13,369 nucleotides of DNA from Sodaliphilus sp050873765 (GTDB lineage Bacteria > Bacteroidota > Bacteroidia > Bacteroidales > Muribaculaceae), in NCBI GenBank assembly GCA_050873765.1, contig JBNMJK010000062.1, positions 1 through 13,369 of the forward strand, given 5' to 3'. Both the position numbers and the translations under genes were made by a program. Below the pieces are notes generated by a model. The model did no database searches. It was not told where the DNA came from and saw nothing but the letters and a program-made list of their open reading frames with translations. Below are positions 5,697-11,719 of this stretch, one piece after another; within the stretch, counting starts at the first letter, position 1, and the number at the start of each line of letters is the position of its first letter.

Positions 5697-8600
5697 ATGA
5701 ATTCAGACCACTATTCCTCTTCCAATTTTTGGCTACAAGTGAAAAAAGAGTATATCGATGAAAATTTGGAGGCCTTAATCACTTACCTGTCGAGGTGCTC
5801 AAGTGCAGATGACCGGAAAAGCAACGATTATAAGCTGACTATTAGCGCTCTCCGTGACAGGGTGGTAGATATATCCGACGCTATCGCCTCTCAGCCTCTC
5901 TATCACGCTTCAATATCTGATGCCGATTGCCACAAATACATTAAATTGATGGTGGCACATCTCATTGTGTGTCAAGAAAACAATTTGTCGGATATGGAAA
6001 CTTTTGCCGCTCTGTGTAACCTTTTAGCCACTACCGGACAGCTACATTCGGCAGAAATAAGTGAGAAGTTGACGGAGCTGTGCTTGTGTAGCCTTAAAAA
6101 TGTGGAAATCTACAAGCTCGAGGTCACATGGTCCGACATCAAATACCCCAACAGCTTCTACCCTCAGGTGCTTGCCACCAAAATAGCCAACACCACGCTC
6201 AAGAAGGCTGATACCGGCACGCCACTATTTTATCAAAATAAAGGATGCCTAATCGTGGACGGCGAAGACTCAAAAATAGCTGCCCTCAATTTAAAGGATT
6301 GCCTGCAGCACAAGAGTCTTGAAAAAATTTTACCATCGCCTTGCTCGTGGCTATACGTTGCTGGTAGTGCCACCGACAGACTGTCGAATCAGGCTTCAAC
6401 AAACATCATGAAAACCGACAAGGCTTATTGGAGCACCATACGCCAAATGGAAAGCGTGCGTCCTTCTGCCACAAGCACAAAAAAGCGAGGCTATGGGGTG
6501 GGCGACGTGGTGTGCGTGAAGATCATCAAGGCAAACAACAACACTATCAACGCGGAAACCATCGACCCTAAGTACGAAGCCATTAAAGGACAAGTGTTTA
6601 TCGACAAGGTGGTGCTGGGTATCGACCGCCAGTGTATTGTTGATTTTTTTGCCGAAAAATACTATACCGGAAAGGAGGTGCTGCTCATGGTGGAAGTGCA
6701 AGATAACCCGCACTTCCCGTTCCTTTTGAGAAATGTGATGGCAAACTTTTACCAGCAGCTCGCGGAGCGCTCAAAAGGCAGTGAGATGCTTGCCCTGTGC
6801 TACGACAGATATTCCGTTGGGCATAGGTGGCTCACAGAGAACGGGCTCACGCTCAATGTTATGGATAAGGAATATGTGCCAGAAGAAGACATTTTCGAGG
6901 CTTTTGAATATGTGGTGGTGCAGGAGAATAAAAAAGATGGGAAAAACTGGGTAATCAACGGACTATATAGCGATAATATCAATACCGAAGAATACGATGT
7001 GGATGAGTTCAAGGCCTCGGCTCATAAAAATTTCCTAACTGAATTTCTACAATGGACCACAAAACCTTGCACCATAGCCGATGAGGAGATGGAGGAAATA
7101 CCGCCAAGCACCATTCGCCACTGCATATCGGCGCTTTATCACGATGCCAAGCATGCACAAGAAACCCGCCAGCGCCACCTCAAATTGAGTTTGGCCAACA
7201 CGCTCTGCACACTCATAGCCGACGCCTCCAATGCAGAGTTTCTGCGCTTTGAACTCAAATACCTGACGGCACTGGTAGAGTTTGCCCATGGCTCTAAATT
7301 CAAGACAGATTTCTCGGTCACCGCCGCCGAGGATTTTGCCGACATAGCCGAGGTGAAAGAAAAGCTACTTATTATCAACACGCTTCACAACTACGACTTT
7401 GAACTGCAGAAGATGCAAAAGCTACCAGAGCAAAAATACGCAAAAGAAAGCTGCATCAGCAACATTCAAAAGCTGGTAGAGGCATCGCACACCCTCAATG
7501 GCGTGATTCCACTCCGAGAAATCGACGCCATCAAGCAAGCCATCACAAAAAACCTTTTTGTGGACGATGAATACGAATCTATCATCGATGAGGAATCGGA
7601 ATATGGCGAAGAAGACGACACGAAAGAATTTAAATCATCTGTGGTGTTCGACCCCAGCCGAACCGATATGCCCAATCTCAAGCGTCAGATGAAAAACATT
7701 CTGAACGCCGTATGTGGCTTTCTCAACAGTGAAAAAGGTGGCGACCTCTATATCGGGGTGAACGATGCCGGCGAGGCTGTGGGCGTGGGCGATGACCTTA
7801 AGCAGCTTTACAAAGACAAGCGAATCACGGAAGAGAGTATCGACAAGTATCGCCTTTTCATTGAAAATGCGATAGAAAGCGCTTTCAAAGATGCCGACGG
7901 GCCAGAGTGCGGCCGCGACATCACAGGCCTATTGGTTTCAACACATATCGAAACAAGCGAAAAGTGTGGCGAAAAAATTCTGCGTATCCACATCCTTCCT
8001 TACGAATATGGTGTGGTGGAGTTCACCGATGGCCTTGAATGGAGTGCCGACGAGGCCAAATCTTATCTCAGAAAGTCGGGAAGAACCGTAAAAATGAGCG
8101 ACTTGCTTAAATCACGGCTACTTGAGCGTCGCACAAAAGACAACTGCCTCGACATGCAAAAAATTCAAGTTATCCGCACGGCCATTGCTCAAAAGAAATG
8201 CGCCACACTATATGGCTATGAATCAAGCAACGGCACTTCCGACCGCCTGGTGGAGCCATATTGTTTTAAGCCTTCTATCAACGCCATCGTGGCATTTGAC
8301 ATCAACAAGAACAGCAACCGAGAGTTTAAGATAAATCGATTCTACAAGGTGGCTGTAGCTGACAAAAACTGGAAAAACGAGGCTCGGCACCTAACCAATC
8401 CCCGAACCGACATTTTCCACATTATGGAGTCGGAAAATCAAAAAGGATCTAAGGTGGTGCTTGAATTCGACAATTATGTGAAGAACCTGCTGTATGAGGA
8501 GTTTCCCGATGCCAAACGTCTGGAAGAGTTTCCAAAAGTGGGAGAAAGGCTGTTTCTCGCCGACAAAGACTCCAGTAGGTGGAGGTTAGAGACCACCATT

Positions 8601-8717
8601 TTCGGTTTTGCAGGCGTCACACGATTTTATCTGGGGTTGGCTCATCGTATCCGCATCGTGGAGGGCGAGCAGCTGAAAGCGCATATTCGTGACTATATCA
8701 GCAGCATCACCATGTGA
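5697..8717 (+). CDS. Schlafen-type AlbA_2 protein with C-terminal WYL and WCX domains
   Basis: This 1006-residue protein has a largely unrecognised N-terminal part (1-about 630). A stretch at 266-302 (VGDVVCVKII ... IKGQVFI) is faintly S1/OB-like, and 460-620 is probably helical. Residues 639-801 form an AlbA_2 (bacterial Schlafen) domain: E639-x4-E644-F-K, FLNSEKGGDLYIGV (675-688), VGVGDD (695-700) and SYLRKSGRTVKMS (789-801). In Schlafens the matching acidic residues lie in an RNase or nucleic-acid-binding site. Residues 820-885 look like a WYL domain (DRLVEPYCF, REFKINRF), though the WYL tripeptide itself reads NAI. Residues 918-1003 fit the WCX extension. WYL domains usually sense ligands or nucleic acid ends in regulators of defence systems. 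Here one is fused to an effector-like domain instead of a winged helix. There is no signal peptide. The gene stands alone between a sigma-54-like promoter and a strong terminator. A defence or stress role is inference. Confidence 0.8.
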   Translation: MNSDHYSSSNFWLQVKKEYIDENLEALITYLSRCSSADDRKSNDYKLTISALRDRVVDISDAIASQPLYHASISDADCHKYIKLMVAHLIVCQENNLSDMETFAALCNLLATTGQLHSAEISEKLTELCLCSLKNVEIYKLEVTWSDIKYPNSFYPQVLATKIANTTLKKADTGTPLFYQNKGCLIVDGEDSKIAALNLKDCLQHKSLEKILPSPCSWLYVAGSATDRLSNQASTNIMKTDKAYWSTIRQMESVRPSATSTKKRGYGVGDVVCVKIIKANNNTINAETIDPKYEAIKGQVFIDKVVLGIDRQCIVDFFAEKYYTGKEVLLMVEVQDNPHFPFLLRNVMANFYQQLAERSKGSEMLALCYDRYSVGHRWLTENGLTLNVMDKEYVPEEDIFEAFEYVVVQENKKDGKNWVINGLYSDNINTEEYDVDEFKASAHKNFLTEFLQWTTKPCTIADEEMEEIPPSTIRHCISALYHDAKHAQETRQRHLKLSLANTLCTLIADASNAEFLRFELKYLTALVEFAHGSKFKTDFSVTAAEDFADIAEVKEKLLIINTLHNYDFELQKMQKLPEQKYAKESCISNIQKLVEASHTLNGVIPLREIDAIKQAITKNLFVDDEYESIIDEESEYGEEDDTKEFKSSVVFDPSRTDMPNLKRQMKNILNAVCGFLNSEKGGDLYIGVNDAGEAVGVGDDLKQLYKDKRITEESIDKYRLFIENAIESAFKDADGPECGRDITGLLVSTHIETSEKCGEKILRIHILPYEYGVVEFTDGLEWSADEAKSYLRKSGRTVKMSDLLKSRLLERRTKDNCLDMQKIQVIRTAIAQKKCATLYGYESSNGTSDRLVEPYCFKPSINAIVAFDINKNSNREFKINRFYKVAVADKNWKNEARHLTNPRTDIFHIMESENQKGSKVVLEFDNYVKNLLYEEFPDAKRLEEFPKVGERLFLADKDSSRWRLETTIFGFAGVTRFYLGLAHRIRIVEGEQLKAHIRDYISSITM

Positions 8718-8744
8718 GGTGAATTGCCACAGTGATAAAAAATA

Positions 8745-8794
8745 AGGGCGGCAGCAGCGTGGATATAGCACGCTGCTGCCGCCTTGTTTTTTTT
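8745..8794. terminator. Strong bidirectional hairpin terminator
   Basis: The arm at 8745-8761 pairs with 8769-8785 over 17 bp (core GCGGCAGCAGCGTG / CACGCTGCTGCCGC, with one G-U pair) around a 7-base loop. T8 follows on the plus strand (8787-8794), ending the AlbA_2-WYL gene. A6 at 8737-8742 supplies a T-run on the minus strand for the convergent aminotransferase gene. Confidence 0.92.
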
Positions 8795-8808
8795 CGGGGC
8801 CGTGGCTG

Positions 8809-10005
8809 CTACTGCAATTTTGCGAGCGCGGCCGCGATGCGTGTGGTGGCTTCCACAATGTTCTCATCGCTGGTGGCGTAGCTTAAGCGAATGTGCCCAG
8901 GGCAAGAGAAGGCATCGCCGCTCACTGTGGCCACATGGGCCTCGTTGAGCAGATACATGGCCAGGTCGTTGGCGTCGGTAATCGTAACGTCGCCACACTT
9001 CTTTCCAAAGAAGGAAGTGACACCGGGGAACACATAGAATGCGCCGTCGGGCTTATTCACGTCAAGCCCGGGAATGGCGCGCAGGCGGCTCACGATAAGG
9101 TCGCGGCGGCGTTCAAAAGCCATGCGCATATCCTCCACACACTGCTGCGAACCTGTGTAGGCGGCCTCTGCAGCCTTTTGGGCAATCGACGACGCTCCAC
9201 TGGTGTATTGTCCCTGGAGTTTGCTTACGGCCTTGGCGAGCCATAGGGGCGCAGCCACATAGCCAATGCGCCAGCCCGTCATGGCGTAGGCCTTCGACAC
9301 GCCATTGATCACACACACGCGGTCGGCCAGTTCCGGGCACCGCGCAATGGAGAAGTTGCCGCCAATGTAGTTGATATGCTCATAAATTTCATCAGCAAGC
9401 ACCATCACATGCGGGTGCTTGCCAATCACGGCAGCGAGCGCACGGAGTTCGGTCTCACTATATACGCTGCCCGTGGGGTTGCTTGGCGAGCACAGAATCA
9501 CGAGTTTGGTCTTGGGCGTGATAGCTGCGTCGAGTTGCTCTGGAGTCACCTTAAAGTTCTGTGCCATAGTGGTAGGCACCTCCACACTCTTTCCGCCTGC
9601 CAAAATCACCATCTGAATATAGCTCACCCATGCAGGAGTGGGAATCACCACCTCTTCGCCAGGGTTCACGAGGCTCATCACCACATTGGTGAGTTCATGC
9701 TTGGCGCCATTGCCCACCACAATCTGCTCAGGGGCAAAGTCAAGCCCGTTCTCGTTTTTCAGCTTCTGGCTGATGGCCTTGCGCAGAGAAAGGTAACCCG
9801 GCACCGGTGTGTAGAAACTGAAGTTGTGGTCGATAGCCTCCTTGGCGGCTTCCTTAATGTGGTCGGGGGTGGCGAAATCGGGCTCGCCCACCGACAGGTT
9901 AATCACATCCACACCTTGAGCCTTAAGCTCCTGACTTTTTTGCGACATAGCCAAAGTGGCTGAAGGAGAGAGCGCCTGAATGCGATCCGATACCAAATTA
10001 CTCAT
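8809..10005 (-). CDS. Aspartate-type aminotransferase, class I/II fold, PLP-dependent
   Basis: This 398-residue cytosolic enzyme should exchange an amino group between aspartate (or a related amino acid) and 2-oxoglutarate. It starts MSNLVSDRIQALSPSATLAM, typical of the I-gamma aspartate aminotransferases. Visible residues are the substrate/PLP-proximal SVGEPDFATP (38-47), the phosphate-binding GNGAKHEL (98-105), N176 in NPTG, D205 and Y208 in LADEIYEH (203-210), the PLP lysine K238 in NGVSKAYAMTGWR (234-246) and the carboxylate-binding R373 in HIRLSYA. All expected catalytic residues are present and length is normal. It has its own promoter and ends at a terminator shared with the convergent gene, so it is monocistronic. 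GC-rich codon use contrasts with the RM genes. Aspartate as main substrate is the family default; prephenate or other amino acids cannot be excluded. Confidence 0.93.
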   Translation of the reverse strand: MSNLVSDRIQALSPSATLAMSQKSQELKAQGVDVINLSVGEPDFATPDHIKEAAKEAIDHNFSFYTPVPGYLSLRKAISQKLKNENGLDFAPEQIVVGNGAKHELTNVVMSLVNPGEEVVIPTPAWVSYIQMVILAGGKSVEVPTTMAQNFKVTPEQLDAAITPKTKLVILCSPSNPTGSVYSETELRALAAVIGKHPHVMVLADEIYEHINYIGGNFSIARCPELADRVCVINGVSKAYAMTGWRIGYVAAPLWLAKAVSKLQGQYTSGASSIAQKAAEAAYTGSQQCVEDMRMAFERRRDLIVSRLRAIPGLDVNKPDGAFYVFPGVTSFFGKKCGDVTITDANDLAMYLLNEAHVATVSGDAFSCPGHIRLSYATSDENIVEATTRIAAALAKLQ

Positions 10006-10116
10006 AATCGATAACTTAAATTTTAATTATTCCTTAATTTATAAACAAATGCTTTTCGCGCATAAATGCGTGCCCACTTGTGAGATTTACACAACGAATA
10101 TATGGTGGACTTTCTA

Positions 10117-10148
10117 CAAAATTACACTTTTTTTTGCCCTCCCACAAA
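10117..10148 (-). promoter_or_regulatory. Promoter of the aminotransferase gene
   Basis: On the minus strand, TTTG (10145-10148) is followed by exactly 20 bases and TAATTTTG (10117-10124), an excellent match to the Bacteroidetes primary-sigma -33/-7 pattern. Transcription would begin near 10110, leaving a leader of about 105 bases before the ATG at 10005. It stands back to back with the licD promoter. Confidence 0.65.
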
Positions 10149-10176
10149 CTTTATTCAAGCGGTAAGTTTTTTTTTG

Positions 10177-10184
10177 TACCTTTG
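10177..10184 (+). promoter_or_regulatory. -7 element of the licD-family gene promoter
   Basis: TACCTTTG fits the Bacteroidetes -7 element TAnnTTTG and lies 17 bases before the ATG at 10202. This implies a very short A-rich leader without a Shine-Dalgarno sequence. The -33 element is degenerate (TTTA at 10150-10153 is the nearest candidate, with a longer spacer). A run of nine T directly precedes the -7 box. Confidence 0.6.
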
Positions 10185-10201
10185 CTTAAAATTAACGAAC
10201 A

Positions 10202-10984
10202 ATGGAATTACTGACGGCAAAGCAGGTTAAGGCCAAAGAAGTGGAGATTCTCAACTATATAGTGGGCGTGTGCCAAGAGCATGGCCTGCGTTACTATTTG
10301 AGCTACGGCTCGCTATTGGGGGCTATCCGCCACAAGGGTTTCATACCGTGGGACGATGACATTGACATATCCATGCCCCGTGCCGACTATGAGCGGCTAT
10401 TGAAGCTGATGCTCCGCAATCCCGACCGCCGCTTCGTGGCACTCACGCCTAAGGCGAAAGGCTACCCCTACCACTATGCCAAGGTGGTGGACCTTTCAAC
10501 AAGGCTGGTGGAGGAGAACCTCGACGACTTTGCCGGCAATGGGCTGTGGGTTGACATTTTTCCGCTCGACGGAGCTGCCAGCACCGCCCCCACCCTACAG
10601 AAGAAGATGGCGCGGTATTTCAATCTTTGCCGGGCATCGGCCTCGTTTAAGCAGTGTCCTCCGGGCAACAAGCCATGGAAATGGCGTGTGTGCAAAATGA
10701 TTGGCACACACACTTTTGCGCTGCTCACCGACTGGTGCAGCCGCGGCGTGCCTTTCGACGGCGCAAAATATGTGGCACACATGCCCACCGCGCTCCACAA
10801 CATTTTTCCTCGCCACATCTTCGACAAGGTGGTGAAAGTGGAGTTTGAAGGCCAGCTCTACGATGCGCCAGTCGCCTACGATGAATACCTCACCATTCTC
10901 TATGGCAATTATATGCAGCTTCCACCAGAGGATCAGCGTGAGAGCCACTGTGTGAAAGCCATAGCTTCGGGGCTTGACTTCTGA
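10202..10984 (+). CDS. LicD-family phosphotransferase
   Basis: This 260-residue protein belongs to the LicD family, members of the nucleotidyltransferase fold that attach phosphocholine or other phospho-groups (also ribitol phosphate in related proteins) to cell-surface glycans. The hallmark block runs from YGSLLGAIRHKG (35-46) through FIPWDDDIDISMPR (47-60): GSxxG followed by DDDID, whose aspartates bind metal. GLWVDIFPLDG (about 113-123) is the second family block. Length is normal, and there is no signal peptide, so it acts at the cytoplasmic side. It has its own promoter 17 bases upstream and no companion choline uptake/activation genes (licABC-like) in the window, so the donor and acceptor are unknown. 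It is likely involved in modifying a surface polysaccharide or lipid-linked glycan, by family inference. Confidence 0.88.
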   Translation: MELLTAKQVKAKEVEILNYIVGVCQEHGLRYYLSYGSLLGAIRHKGFIPWDDDIDISMPRADYERLLKLMLRNPDRRFVALTPKAKGYPYHYAKVVDLSTRLVEENLDDFAGNGLWVDIFPLDGAASTAPTLQKKMARYFNLCRASASFKQCPPGNKPWKWRVCKMIGTHTFALLTDWCSRGVPFDGAKYVAHMPTALHNIFPRHIFDKVVKVEFEGQLYDAPVAYDEYLTILYGNYMQLPPEDQRESHCVKAIASGLDF

Positions 10985-11021
10985 CACAGCGCCCCTCCCC
11001 TCTCTTTCTTCAAAAAAAATA

Positions 11022-11264
11022 CTAATACCGTGGCTGACGTGCCGAACCGTTGTAAGGTCCGCCCGCAGGACTTTCTGGAATCACAATCCACATGATGATA
11101 TAGCCGATTAGCCCAGGAAAAGCGGCGGAAAACAGCGTGAGTAGCACATAGCCCAGCCGCACCAGCGTAGGGTCGATATTAAAATACTCGGCTATGCCGC
11201 CCAGCACGCCTGCTATCATCTTCTCTGATCTCGACTTGTAAAGCCGTTTGCCTGAATAGGTCAT
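11022..11264 (-). CDS. Small PspC-domain membrane protein
   Basis: This 80-residue protein consists almost entirely of a PspC domain. A basic N-terminal stretch (KRLYKSRSEKM, 6-16) leads into IAGVLGGIAEYFNIDPTLVRL (17-37), the signature block, and then one long hydrophobic segment (about 37-62) ending in VIPE. PspC-domain proteins in other bacteria sit in the inner membrane and take part in the envelope phage-shock response. In Bacteroidetes, short stand-alone copies are common and their partners are not established. No other psp gene is in the window. The tail after residue 64 is polar (GGPYNGSARQ). It converges with the licD-family gene, with only 37 bases between them and no clear hairpin, only a T8 run on its own strand. 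Confidence 0.88.
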   Translation of the reverse strand: MTYSGKRLYKSRSEKMIAGVLGGIAEYFNIDPTLVRLGYVLLTLFSAAFPGLIGYIIMWIVIPESPAGGPYNGSARQPRY

Positions 11265-11362
11265 AACTGTAAGGGTGTTAATTTATTAAATCACGCCTCC
11301 GTGCCGTGAAAGGCAAGCGGAGATGTGCATATTTTATTGTGTGTTATCAGCAAAATATGTGC

Positions 11363-11394
11363 CAAATATAGCCAATCGCACCTTTTTTGGCAAA
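11363..11394 (-). promoter_or_regulatory. Promoter of the PspC-domain gene
   Basis: On the minus strand, TTTG (11391-11394) is followed by exactly 20 bases and TATATTTG (11363-11370), a full match to the Bacteroidetes -33/-7 pattern. Transcription would begin near 11356, about 92 bases before the ATG at 11264. Confidence 0.68.
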
Positions 11395-11432
11395 CTAATG
11401 GCGTTAAATTTTTTTATTGTGAGTGAAAGCAT

Positions 11433-11440
11433 TAACTTTG
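11433..11440 (+). promoter_or_regulatory. -7 element upstream of the leader ORF and korA
   Basis: TAACTTTG fits the Bacteroidetes TAnnTTTG element. At the expected 20-base distance upstream there is only TTTT (11409-11412), so the -33 box is weak. Transcription from here would start near 11447, almost at the ATG (11450) of a small ORF, and give korA a leader of about 270 bases. Confidence 0.45.
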
Positions 11441-11449
11441 CGTGGGGTT

Positions 11450-11587
11450 ATGAAGAAAGGCGCAAGCCGCATCTTCAAAGCAGGCCTCAGCCAGATGGCG
11501 CTTGCCTTTGTGAGCAAACTTAAACAGCCAAGGCGACTATGCCCCTCTCTGGCAAAACACGCGACTATTAACATTATTATAACATAA
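11450..11587 (+). CDS. Possible 45-residue leader ORF upstream of korA
   Basis: ATG at 11450 opens 45 codons (MKKGASRIFKAGLSQMALAF, then VSKLKQPRRL and so on to NIIIT) before TAA. The first 25 residues are basic and could form an amphipathic helix. It begins only 9 bases after a good -7 element, so it would be almost leaderless. I do not recognise the peptide. There is no homology or coding-bias argument beyond position, so it may be chance. If translated, it could be a leader peptide of the korA transcript. Confidence 0.22.
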   Translation: MKKGASRIFKAGLSQMALAFVSKLKQPRRLCPSLAKHATINIIIT

Positions 11588-11719
11588 TATATACATATCA
11601 CGCCCTGCTCCGCAGACACGACAGAACTCTCTACCAGGTGGAGTATATAGTGCTCCTCAGCATCAGTTTACAGTAGCCTGTGAGGCATGGGCACAAACAA
11701 CAACTACAAATCAACAGCA

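Larger units (their letters stand above)
11265..11719. other. Divergent intergenic region between pspC-like gene and korA
   Basis: This 455-base region holds back-to-back promoters for the PspC-domain gene (minus) and korA (plus), listed separately, and a possible 45-codon leader ORF. Past 11590 the future korA leader contains short complementary pieces (CTCTACC...GGTGGAG-like around 11630-11643, and CCTCA/TGAGG around 11655-11685), but I do not recognise a riboswitch or tRNA. Confidence 0.5.

Noticed and set aside
9376..9963. 195-codon plus-strand ORF
   Set aside because: It lies entirely antisense to the complete aminotransferase and is histidine/leucine-rich, as expected from the opposite strand of GC-rich coding DNA.
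11404..11619. 71-codon minus-strand ORF upstream of korA
   Set aside because: It overlaps the -7 element facing korA and the possible leader ORF, has no promoter on its strand, and the peptide is not recognisable.
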